64,000 nt of DNA from Pseudemcibacter sp038106445 (GTDB taxonomy: Bacteria; Pseudomonadota; Alphaproteobacteria; Sphingomonadales; Emcibacteraceae). Below are positions 26,401-34,479 of this stretch, one piece after another. The notes under the pieces were generated by a model. The model saw only the letters and a list, made by a program, of their open reading frames with translations. It made no database searches and was not told the origin of the DNA. The stretch covers positions 62,001 through 126,000 of the forward strand of contig JAYODU010000006.1 in the NCBI GenBank assembly GCA_038106445.1, given 5' to 3'. The position numbers and the translations under genes are program-made. Within the stretch, counting starts at the first letter, position 1; every line of letters starts with the position of its first letter.

Positions 26401-27258
26401 ATGAACTGGTTGACAAATTATGTCCGTCCGAAAATTCAAAATATTATCGGCCAAAAATCCGAAACACCTGATAATCTTTGGCATAAATGTAAAAACTGCG
26501 GTCAGCTCCTTTATGTCAATGACATAGAGAAGAATTTAAATATTTGCCCAAACTGCGATCATCACGAGCGAATTGGGCCAACTGAAAGGTTTAAAAATCT
26601 GTTTAACAAAGGGGAATATAAGCTGGTCGATCTGCCAAAAACACTGGATGACCCCCTTAAATTCAAGGACCAGAAGAAGTATACTGAAAGACTAAAAGCA
26701 GCCCGCAGTAAAAGCGAATATCAGGATGCAATTGCTGTTGCTTACGGTAAATTGGGAACAGTTAATACAGTAATAGCTGTACAAAATTTTCTGTTTATGG
26801 GTGGCTCAATGGGCGTTGGCGTCGGTAATGGTATAATTGCTGCTGCCGAACAGGCCGTTGAAAAGAAAGCGCCGCTTATTTTATTCACGGCGGCGGGCGG
26901 CGCACGCATGCAGGAAGGTATTTTGTCCCTTATGCAAATGCCGCGCTGTACTGTAGCCGTTCAACGTGTACGTGATGCAGGCCTTCCCTATATTGTGGTT
27001 CTTACTGACCCTACGACTGGCGGGGTTACGGCTTCATATGCAATGCTGGGCGATATTCAGATCGCAGAGCCAAACGCACTTATATGTTTTGCCGGACCGC
27101 GCGTCATTAAGGATACAATCAGAGAGGAACTCCCAGAAGGTTTTCAACGCAGTGAATATCTTTTGGAGCACGGGATGATCGACATTATCGTTCATCGTGC
27201 CGATTTGAAAGAAATGCTTACGCAATTGGTCACGCTTCTGATGAACAAGGTAGCTTAG
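26401..27258 (+). CDS. accD: acetyl-CoA carboxylase carboxyltransferase subunit beta
   Basis: With AccA, transfers the carboxyl group from biotin to acetyl-CoA to give malonyl-CoA, the start of fatty acid synthesis. The 285-residue product begins with the four-Cys zinc ribbon (C30, C33, C49, C52) and continues with the crotonase-like domain (FMGGSMGVGVGNGI, FTAAGGARMQEG, DPTTGGVTASYAMLGD, FAGPRVI). The order trpA-accD-folC is widely conserved in proteobacteria. Confidence 0.97.
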   Translation: MNWLTNYVRPKIQNIIGQKSETPDNLWHKCKNCGQLLYVNDIEKNLNICPNCDHHERIGPTERFKNLFNKGEYKLVDLPKTLDDPLKFKDQKKYTERLKAARSKSEYQDAIAVAYGKLGTVNTVIAVQNFLFMGGSMGVGVGNGIIAAAEQAVEKKAPLILFTAAGGARMQEGILSLMQMPRCTVAVQRVRDAGLPYIVVLTDPTTGGVTASYAMLGDIQIAEPNALICFAGPRVIKDTIREELPEGFQRSEYLLEHGMIDIIVHRADLKEMLTQLVTLLMNKVA

Positions 27259-27267
27259 CCCGACATC

Positions 27268-28545
27268 ATGGAAATACAAAAAAGCGACAGAATCCTTCAA
27301 CGGTTATTGTTGTTGCATCCAAAAATTATTGATTTGTCATTAGACAGAATGTTCCGGATACTTGAAAAGCTTGGAAATCCTCAGAAAAAATTACCTCCAG
27401 TAATCCACGTCGCCGGCACAAACGGTAAAGGCTCCACCGTTGCCTATATGCGCTCTATTCTCGAATCTGCAAATTTGTCTGTACATGTATATACAAGTCC
27501 GCATCTGGTAAGATTTGCAGAACGTATACGATTAAAGGGAACGTTAATAGAAGAAGATTATTTAACAGAGCTGCTTGACCATTGTGAAAAAATTAATGAT
27601 GGTGAACCAATAACTTACTTTGAAATTACGACTGCCGCAGCATTCAAGGCTTTTGCTGACAATCCGGCAGATGTTCTAATTCTTGAAGTAGGCCTTGGTG
27701 GTCGGCTCGATGCTACCAATGTAATTGACCATCCTCTTGTCACAGTCATCACACCTGTATCAATAGATCATGAACAATATCTTGGCTCAACTCTTCGTTC
27801 GATTGCTGTTGAAAAAGCAGGTATTACAAAAAGAAAGTGTCCCTTGATTATCGGTAGCCAGCATCCGGAAGCAAAAACGGCTATTTTTGAAACTGCTAGC
27901 GAAAAAGGGGCGATATTAATTGAAGACTGGGATATAAAATCAGGGAAAGATCGCCAATTTATTTATAAAGATCCCCAGGGTGAATTTGAACTTCCTCAGC
28001 CCTCACTGATGGGCATTCATCAAGTCGACAATGCTGCTTTGGCAGTAGCTGCCTTGAGGCATCAGGATAAAATAAAACTTGAAATTAATCATTACCGTGC
28101 CGGCATTAAATCTGCTATCTGGCCTGCTCGAATGCAAAATATTTCCCAAAGTTCTTATGGAATGATGCTGCACAAAAAAAGTACTTTGTGGCTTGATGGT
28201 GGACACAACCCCGCTGCAGCCGCAATTATCCTAAAAAGTTTTCCGGAAACAAAACTCATACTGATTTTAGGCATGCTAAAAGCCAAAAATTGTCGGGAGT
28301 ATCTCTTTAACATAGCAGCTCAAACAAACCATGTTTATGGTATCAATATTGAAGGAGAAGACAGCTACCCGGCAACTGAAATTGTTAAAATGGCTTGGGC
28401 GGAAGGCATAAAAGCAGAAACTGCGGATAATGTCGTGGATGCACTAAATAAAATTGGTCATAGCAGCCCCTGCACTGTCTTAATATGCGGTTCCCTTTAC
28501 CTTTCTGGGCAGGTGCTGAAAGATAATGACTTGATCCCGGATTAA
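27268..28545 (+). CDS. folC: folylpolyglutamate synthase / dihydrofolate synthase
   Basis: A Mur-ligase-family enzyme adding glutamate to dihydropteroate and folates. In 425 residues the P-loop is AGTNGKGS (residues 49-56), followed by YTSPHLVRFAERI, the LEVGLGGRLDATN Walker-B-like segment and, in the C-terminal domain, LDGGHNPAAA. It starts 9 nt after accD. Bifunctionality is the usual bacterial case but cannot be proved from sequence. Confidence 0.95.
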   Translation: MEIQKSDRILQRLLLLHPKIIDLSLDRMFRILEKLGNPQKKLPPVIHVAGTNGKGSTVAYMRSILESANLSVHVYTSPHLVRFAERIRLKGTLIEEDYLTELLDHCEKINDGEPITYFEITTAAAFKAFADNPADVLILEVGLGGRLDATNVIDHPLVTVITPVSIDHEQYLGSTLRSIAVEKAGITKRKCPLIIGSQHPEAKTAIFETASEKGAILIEDWDIKSGKDRQFIYKDPQGEFELPQPSLMGIHQVDNAALAVAALRHQDKIKLEINHYRAGIKSAIWPARMQNISQSSYGMMLHKKSTLWLDGGHNPAAAAIILKSFPETKLILILGMLKAKNCREYLFNIAAQTNHVYGINIEGEDSYPATEIVKMAWAEGIKAETADNVVDALNKIGHSSPCTVLICGSLYLSGQVLKDNDLIPD

Positions 28546-28587
28546 GGCCTGATAATATATTTCAAACAATTTAAGCAGTTTCATAAA

Positions 28588-29208
28588 ATGCCGGACACAC
28601 GTCTTTACCTTATCTCACCATCAGACTTTCATTTGGAGATCTTCTCCAAAGATCTTGAAGCAGCACTGGAAGGTGGTGATGTTGCAAGTTTTCAGTTGCG
28701 TATGAAAGAAAGTTATGACGAAGACATAATTGTAGCTGCCAGAAAACTTATGCCGATTTGCCATGCGAAGGATGTTGCATTCATAATAAATGACCGCCCG
28801 GATTTAGCGGTTAAAACTGGTGCTGACGGTGTTCACATTGGACAGGAGGATACTTCCTATAATGATACCAGAGATATTGTCGGGCTTGATAAAATTATTG
28901 GTGTTACGTGTAAAAACAGCCGTCATCTGGCCATGGAGGCTGGCGAAAAAGGCGCAGATTACGTTGCATTTGGCTCTTTCTTTCCAACCGCTACAAAGCT
29001 TACAACATCAACGGCAAATCCTGAAATCCTGACCTGGTGGCAGGATTTATTTGAAATTCCCTGCGTTGCTATTGGTGGAATTACCGTTGAAAATTCTGCG
29101 AAGATCGCCCATGCAGGCGCTGATTTCATCGCTGTATGCTCAGGCGTTTGGAACTATAAGGATGGTCCCAAAGCCGCAGTTGAACAATTTAATCAATTCA
29201 TAAAATGA
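28588..29208 (+). CDS. thiE: thiamine-phosphate synthase family protein
   Basis: A 206-residue TIM barrel. FQLRMKE, the INDRPDLAVKTGADGVHIGQED stretch and AIGGITVENS agree with ThiE, which couples the pyrimidine and thiazole phosphates of thiamine. No other thi genes are nearby, and the sequence is less close to the best-known ThiE than usual; TenI-type relatives are the main alternative. It overlaps the next gene by 4 nt (ATGA). The gene symbol is given as the most likely one. Confidence 0.78.
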   Translation: MPDTRLYLISPSDFHLEIFSKDLEAALEGGDVASFQLRMKESYDEDIIVAARKLMPICHAKDVAFIINDRPDLAVKTGADGVHIGQEDTSYNDTRDIVGLDKIIGVTCKNSRHLAMEAGEKGADYVAFGSFFPTATKLTTSTANPEILTWWQDLFEIPCVAIGGITVENSAKIAHAGADFIAVCSGVWNYKDGPKAAVEQFNQFIK

Positions 29209-29840
29209 GCGCTTTACCGATCCTTTATAGTTTCCGGCGCTGCCCCTACGCGATGAGAGCCAGACTGGCCATTTATAGCAGCAATATTAAATGCGAGCTT
29301 CGGGAAGTAGTACTCAGGGATAAACCCTCTGAAATGCTTGAAATATCCCCGAAAGCCACGGTACCTGTTTTACAGCTTATTGACGGCACAGTTATTGATG
29401 AAAGTCACGATATTGCTATCTGGGCCATTAAGCAGAATGACCCTAATGGCTGGGACACTTATATTGAAGAAATGAGCGCTCTGGTTCAAATGAATGATTT
29501 CAGGTTCAAAACCCATCTTGATAAATATAAATATTCCAGCCGAAATCCTGAACTTTCAATGGAAGAGCACCGGGAAAATGCCAACTTTTTTCTGGAACAT
29601 TTAGAAACACTGCTTGAAGAAAATAGGTTTCTAAGTTCGGAAAGGCAAACGATAACGGACCTTGCTGTTTTTCCATTTATTCGTCAATTTGCGTTTGTTG
29701 ATAAAACCTATTTTTATGCTCTGAAATTTAAACGGCTTCAAAGCTGGCTTGATTATCATATCGAATCTATCATGTTCAAAAATATCATGATCAAGTATAA
29801 TCAATGGCAACCTGGAACAGAGCCTGTTTATTTTCCCTAG
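29205..29840 (+). CDS. glutathione S-transferase family protein
   Basis: A 211-residue protein with an N-terminal thioredoxin-like domain starting ILYSFRRCPYAMRARLAI and the glutathione-binding loop KATVPVLQL plus DESHDIAIW, then an all-helical C-terminal domain. The R-R-C-P-Y-A-M-R-A-R motif is that of a subgroup common in marine gammaproteobacteria and alphaproteobacteria. Cysteine, rather than Ser or Tyr, at the active position suggests a thiol-transfer or reductase role. Substrate is unknown. Confidence 0.88.
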   Translation: MSALPILYSFRRCPYAMRARLAIYSSNIKCELREVVLRDKPSEMLEISPKATVPVLQLIDGTVIDESHDIAIWAIKQNDPNGWDTYIEEMSALVQMNDFRFKTHLDKYKYSSRNPELSMEEHRENANFFLEHLETLLEENRFLSSERQTITDLAVFPFIRQFAFVDKTYFYALKFKRLQSWLDYHIESIMFKNIMIKYNQWQPGTEPVYFP

Positions 29841-29975
29841 AACATAAATGCACTCTATAGTCTGAGCATCTCTAATAAATTCAAAATAAAAATTGATCCA
29901 GATCATATTACCAAACACCCCTTGGCTATAACGTTAAAAAATGATACTATATTAACCATAATGATGAGGTAATAT

Positions 29976-30386
29976 ATGCTTCCCGTCAGTCCCGAAAAAG
30001 TAGACTATATCATTTCTGTTGCCTGAGAATTTCGTGAAGGTTCCATGGCAATGGTCAGTGAACAATTATCTGAAACTCATCAGGCTGACACTTATACTGA
30101 ACATAGCCTTGCTACTATTATAGAAGAATTTATTTCGGGCGAACACGAACAAGACAGTTCTTATTTGGAACTTAAAGCTGCCATCGAAAATCTGAATGAG
30201 GAAGAACTGTTTGGTCTAGTGGCACTGATGTGGATTGGACACGGCACTTATGGACCGGATGAGCTCGACATGGCTTTAGAAGACGCAAAGAGTTCCTCAA
30301 ATGATCACACAGCTGAATATTTAATAGAAACACCTTTGCTTCCGGATTACCTTGAAGAAGGTAGAGTATTACTCAGTGATGATTAG
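29976..30386 (+). pseudogene. DUF3775 family protein with an in-frame TGA
   Basis: The frame starts at an ATG at 29976 (MLPVSPEKVDYIISVA), meets TGA at 30024-30026 and continues with EFREGS... to 30386. DUF3775 proteins read S-P-E-x-V-x-x-I-I-x-x-A-R-E-F near the start, so the TGA stands where Arg (CGA) is expected: one C-to-T change. The later part is well kept (LVALMWIGHGTYGPDELDMAL, LIETPLLPDYLEEG). Translation might restart at ATGs at 30045 or 30051, giving a protein that lacks the first ~23 residues. Function of the family is unknown. Confidence 0.8.
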
Positions 30387-30387
30387 G

Positions 30388-30837
30388 CTACTTAACCGGT
30401 TCAACAATTAACACAACGCCATCCGCACCGGTTACTCTAACAGTATCACCAACCTCGCTATCAAATTCACCTCGTACCAGCCACACACTGTCACCAATGC
30501 GAATTTTACCTTCGCCATTAACAAGAGCACGTTCGAGTTTATATTTGTGTCCGATATAACGTGAACCACGGTTATTCAGATTTTCATCTTCACTGATAAT
30601 TGGGTTCTTACGTAAATAGTTTCGGCCAGAATAAACACTGATGATCCCAAGCACAGAAAATATGATAAATTGTATTTCCCAGCTTAAACTAGGGATGGTT
30701 AAAACCAATACCCCTACCGCGATTCCCGCGAATGCCAGCCACATAAATATGACCCCGGGCACCATCATTTCCAGCACAAATAAAACCAATGCCAGAACAA
30801 ACCAGAACCAGTGATTAAATTCAAAATTTTCAATCAT
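30388..30837 (-). CDS. NfeD family membrane protein
   Basis: A protein of about 149 residues with three hydrophobic helices, followed by a soluble OB-fold domain (IGHKYKLERALVNGEGKIRIGDSVWLVRGE). This is the short NfeD form (NfeD1b) that pairs with SPFH proteins. The upstream gene is such an SPFH gene, 10 nt away. I favour the second of two adjacent ATGs (30837), which is 6 nt from AGGAG; the first is at 30840. It probably works in membrane microdomain organisation with its partner. Confidence 0.9.
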   Translation of the reverse strand: MIENFEFNHWFWFVLALVLFVLEMMVPGVIFMWLAFAGIAVGVLVLTIPSLSWEIQFIIFSVLGIISVYSGRNYLRKNPIISEDENLNNRGSRYIGHKYKLERALVNGEGKIRIGDSVWLVRGEFDSEVGDTVRVTGADGVVLIVEPVK

Positions 30838-30849
30838 CATAAGCTCCTA

Positions 30850-31800
30850 TTAGGGTATGTGCCGTGTTGTATCATCATCTTTCTTGATATTCAGATTTTT
30901 AAGCATATCTGCCATTCCACCCAATGCACCAATCACACCACTGGCTTCGAGTGGCATAAAGACGAGTTTTTCATTTCTCGAATCTGCAAATTTTCCCAAA
31001 GCATTCACATATTTTTGCGCTATAAAATAATTTATTGCCTGAGGGTCACCTTGTGCAATTGCCGTTGATACCATTTCTGTGGCCTTAGCTTCCGCTTCGG
31101 CTTCCCGTTCACGGGCTTCAGCATCGCGGTATGCTGCCTCACGACGTCCTTCTGCCTCAAGTATCACAGCCTGCTTTTCACCCTCAGCCCGCAGGATTTC
31201 GGATTGCCGTAACCCTTCTGCTTCCAGGATATTTGCTCTTTTATCACGTTCGGCCTTCATTTGTCTGGCCATTGCATCAACGATGTCTCTTGGTGGCTCA
31301 ATATCCTTAATTTCTATACGTGTTACTTTTATACCCCAAGGTTGTGTTGCATCATCTACGACATCAAGAAGTTTGGCATTAATCTGATCTCTCATCGAAA
31401 GCAATTGGTCAAGATCCATAGAGCCCATCACCGTACGTAAATTGGTCATGGTAAGATTAAGTATTGCCATATATAGTTCGTTGACCTCATAGCTCGCTTT
31501 TGCGGCATCTATTACCTGAAAAAACACAACACCATTTGCCGTTACCATGGCGTTATCCTTGGTAATTACCTCCTGCGAAGGAATATCTACGACTTGCTCC
31601 TTCATATTCATCTTGGAACCAATCCTGTCAAAAAACGGAACAATTAAATGAAATCCAGGCTGCAGTGTTTTAGTATAGCGACCAAAGCGCTCCACTGTGT
31701 AATTATAGCCCTGACTAACAGTTTTTGCGCCAGCAAAAAATAGATAAATAATTAAGACAACCAATACAATTGAGAATATATTCAGTCCACCAAGTTCCAT
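30850..31800 (-). CDS. SPFH/stomatin family protein (QmcA-like)
   Basis: A 316-residue protein with one N-terminal membrane helix and an SPFH/band-7 domain (VPFFDRIGSKMNMKEQVVDIPSQEVITKDNAMV). A long Ala/Glu-rich coiled coil follows at about residues 180-245 (RANILEAEGLRQSEILRAEG), then a Gly-rich end. Such proteins form ring assemblies in the inner membrane and, in enterobacteria, QmcA relatives act near FtsH. The pairing with NfeD is the standard SPFH-NfeD operon. Confidence 0.93.
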   Translation of the reverse strand: MELGGLNIFSIVLVVLIIYLFFAGAKTVSQGYNYTVERFGRYTKTLQPGFHLIVPFFDRIGSKMNMKEQVVDIPSQEVITKDNAMVTANGVVFFQVIDAAKASYEVNELYMAILNLTMTNLRTVMGSMDLDQLLSMRDQINAKLLDVVDDATQPWGIKVTRIEIKDIEPPRDIVDAMARQMKAERDKRANILEAEGLRQSEILRAEGEKQAVILEAEGRREAAYRDAEAREREAEAEAKATEMVSTAIAQGDPQAINYFIAQKYVNALGKFADSRNEKLVFMPLEASGVIGALGGMADMLKNLNIKKDDDTTRHIP

Positions 31801-31901
31801 CTTAATTTCCTTCTTTGATCCTTAAAAAAATTTAATTTTCATATACTTAGATTATATATAATCATAAAACTATAGTTTGCAATACTCAGCCTAAATACAT
31901 C

Positions 31902-33308
31902 TTATTGTTTTCTTCTGGTCATAAATAAAATAATCAGACAGATAACAAACGGAATTGTTCGTTCATAAAAATCACCCGGCCCATCAGGTTGCAGGAAAAA
32001 AATAATCGTTAGCAGAAAACCAACAATCATTGTAGGCAATATCGCCGCAGTTCTTATATTCAACCCTGAAAGACGCATAAGTACAACAGGACCTATGCTT
32101 GCACCCAATGCATTCCATGCGAAAAGCACGCGGGAAAAAATATCACTGGGCAACTTAATAGCAATAATAACGGCCGATATACAAAGAATTGCTATAACCG
32201 TGCGTGACACTTTTAATCTGCTTTTTCCTTCATCTGCTTCCCCCATCAAATCGTGTGAGATTGACGATGCAGATACAAGCAGCTGACTGTCGGCCGTTGA
32301 AAGAACCGCACTAAGCACCGCCGCAACCATTATACCGCCAAACACAACAGGAAGCAGGGTGTCTGTCATAAGAAAAAAAATGTCTTCCGAATTTTCAATT
32401 TCGCTAATCATTATATTACCACACATTCCCAAAATGACCATTCCGGTCATACTTATTGCAAAACATGTGATGGCAATCATTTGTGCATAGTGAACCTTTT
32501 TATTATCTTTCAATGACATAAATCTGGTGAGTAAGTGCGGCTGGCCCATCGCCCCTAACCCTATCGACATGCTGCCTATCAAAAACCCAATTAACATTAA
32601 ACCTACATAGGAACCGCTGATGGATAACTGTTCAGGTGATGCAACGGCCTGGTAATTTTGCCAGAAATCATCAACCCCTCCCACCTGTATTAATGCCAGG
32701 GTTGGCAGAACGAGTGCCGCTATCATCATTAATGTCCCTTGGAGGGTATCCGTAAGACTTACGGCCCAAAAACCTCCAAGCATCGTGTAACTCATAATCA
32801 CCAATCCACCCAGCATGATGCTGTTCGGCAGAGATAGTCCGAAAGTTACGGAAAAAGTGCCTCCCGCTGCCTGTAACTGCGCCGCGACATAAAACATAAA
32901 ACTGAAGATAATAATTAGCGATGTAAATATTCTGATCTGTTTTTTTGCACGATCATTTGTATTCAGCACCAAAAGATCAGTAACAGTAACAAGCTTTTCA
33001 GAATGCGACAGTTTTTGCAGGCGTGGCGCAACCCAAATCCAGGAAAATCCGTGACCAAGCACTAAACCCGGCACTACCCATAATGCTGAAACACCCTTAA
33101 CAAACCCAAGCCCACTAAGCCCTAGCATAACCCATGCCGATGCCGAACTTGAAAAATAACTCATGGAAGCAACAATGGGACCTATTGTTCTTCCGCCAAT
33201 AAAGAAATCCGTATTATTATGCGTTTTACGACTTCCAAAATATCCAAGCGCAAGCAAGACCAGAATATAAACAACAAGCGTAATTAGAGTTATTAATTCT
33301 TTAGACAT
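31902..33308 (-). CDS. sodium/solute symporter (PutP-like)
   Basis: A 468-residue membrane protein of the SSS family with about 13 helices. The N-terminal region (NNTDFFIGGRTIGPIVASMSYFSSSASAWVMLGLSGLGF) matches PutP closely, with Na+-site residues in helix 1 and the Ser-rich helix 2. AAVLSAVLSTADSQLLVSASSISHDL is the helix-8 sodium motif. Proline is the best guess for substrate because of the PutP likeness; no proline dehydrogenase gene is present to confirm it. Confidence 0.88.
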   Translation of the reverse strand: MSKELITLITLVVYILVLLALGYFGSRKTHNNTDFFIGGRTIGPIVASMSYFSSSASAWVMLGLSGLGFVKGVSALWVVPGLVLGHGFSWIWVAPRLQKLSHSEKLVTVTDLLVLNTNDRAKKQIRIFTSLIIIFSFMFYVAAQLQAAGGTFSVTFGLSLPNSIMLGGLVIMSYTMLGGFWAVSLTDTLQGTLMMIAALVLPTLALIQVGGVDDFWQNYQAVASPEQLSISGSYVGLMLIGFLIGSMSIGLGAMGQPHLLTRFMSLKDNKKVHYAQMIAITCFAISMTGMVILGMCGNIMISEIENSEDIFFLMTDTLLPVVFGGIMVAAVLSAVLSTADSQLLVSASSISHDLMGEADEGKSRLKVSRTVIAILCISAVIIAIKLPSDIFSRVLFAWNALGASIGPVVLMRLSGLNIRTAAILPTMIVGFLLTIIFFLQPDGPGDFYERTIPFVICLIILFMTRRKQ

Positions 33309-33464
33309 ATTACCCCTTTAATAAGCATTTCTCACATTACATACTTTTCAAATAAAAACCAGATTTTTAAGAATTAGACTATAAATTCTGTCCCCAAAAC
33401 CGACTTGACCATCATAGGGCAGATTATTATGATCAAAGCTTCCTGATTATTCAATTTGAACTAG

Positions 33465-34055
33465 GTGTATAAGTTGACCAACGAAGGGTTTCTTAACGGA
33501 CAATTATTATTAGCCATGCCTGGCATAACAAATCCGCGGTTTGAAAGTACAGTAATTTATGTGTGCACTCATACCGAAGAAGGGGCTATGGGGTTAGTTA
33601 TAAACAAACAATGTGAAAATATTAATTTCCCTGATCTTCTTACTCAATTGAACATTGATCAATCAAAAAATAATAAAAATAAAGTGGAATTAAGTAAAAT
33701 TCTTTTGCATGAAGGAGGCCCCGTTGAATCGGGGCGTGGTTTCATATTGCACAGCGCGGATTATGTGCAGGAATCAACCCTGATTATTTCTGAAACTATG
33801 GCCTTAACGGCTACTATCGATATTTTGACATCAATTGCCATTGGTGATGGCCCGCAGGATTATCTCATTGCGCTTGGCTTTTCAGGTTGGGGACGCGGGC
33901 AACTTGAAAATGAAATACGCAACAACAGCTGGCTGTCAATTGAAGCTGATGAAGAACTTGTATTCAGGACAGACATAGATCTGAAAATGCCACGTGCTAT
34001 GGCAAAACTTGGCGTCGACCTTTCCCTTTTGTCATCCCAATATGGCCGTGCGTAA
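33465..34055 (+). CDS. YqgE/AlgH family protein
   Basis: A 196-residue UPF0301 protein: GQLLLAMPGITNPRFESTVIYVCTHTEEGAMGLVIN, the GGPVESGRGFILHS segment and LGFSGWGRGQLENEI are all typical. The start is a GTG at 33465. The function is not settled; the fold is known from structural genomics and an early link with alginate regulation in Pseudomonas gave the AlgH name. Confidence 0.93.
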   Translation: MYKLTNEGFLNGQLLLAMPGITNPRFESTVIYVCTHTEEGAMGLVINKQCENINFPDLLTQLNIDQSKNNKNKVELSKILLHEGGPVESGRGFILHSADYVQESTLIISETMALTATIDILTSIAIGDGPQDYLIALGFSGWGRGQLENEIRNNSWLSIEADEELVFRTDIDLKMPRAMAKLGVDLSLLSSQYGRA

Positions 34056-34479
34056 ACCAATTTCGGTTATTTTGCAAAAGCCTATTATATATCAATATAT
34101 TACTCATATATGCCTTATTTTATTACCAAATCCTAAAATAATGTTGCCTAAATGCAACAGTATGGCAAATTTACATCAATTTTTAGCAAATAATGGGGAA
34201 TTTTACCTATAATTATTTGATTTCTCTCAAAACTTCATTTAAAAGGATTCGTAGTGGAATATGGAATAGGGAGACAAAAAAGCAATTTCTACTAATGAGT
34301 TAGACGAGGAAAAATATCCGAATTTAAATCTGGTCATCGCTTTCTGTTTTCATATTACCATATACACCAAATGATTAGGTGGCGTTACTTCTAAGGGTCT
34401 TATTCTAAGACCAATTTGAGATGATACCATCTGATTTTTTCGCGGAGCTTTATTTTAGTAATGGTAAAGCTCTTGAATT
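34056..34479. other. upstream control region of receptor copy 1
   Basis: I see no gene in this 424-bp AT-rich stretch. It contains the near-palindrome at 34364-34381 and two perfect inverted repeats: GGTCTTA-ttc-TAAGACC at 34396-34412 and GAGCTTTA / TAAAGCTC at 34445-34472. The last ends 7 nt before the long direct repeat begins. A promoter for the receptor is expected here, but I cannot assign a -35/-10 pair. Confidence 0.55.
34364..34381. promoter_or_regulatory. operator-like near-palindrome upstream of receptor copy 1
   Basis: CACC-A-AAT-G-ATT-A-GGTG (34365-34381) is a 17-bp palindrome around a central G, with one A:A mismatch per arm. It resembles the palindrome upstream of copy 2 (38208-38225) in having CACCAAA and GGTG half sites. 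It lies 98 bp before the start of the duplicated segment. Confidence 0.55.

Noticed and set aside
30024..30026. TGA in the DUF3775 gene as a selenocysteine codon
   Set aside because: The family has Arg at this position and no SECIS-like hairpin is evident after it; a CGA-to-TGA change is simpler.
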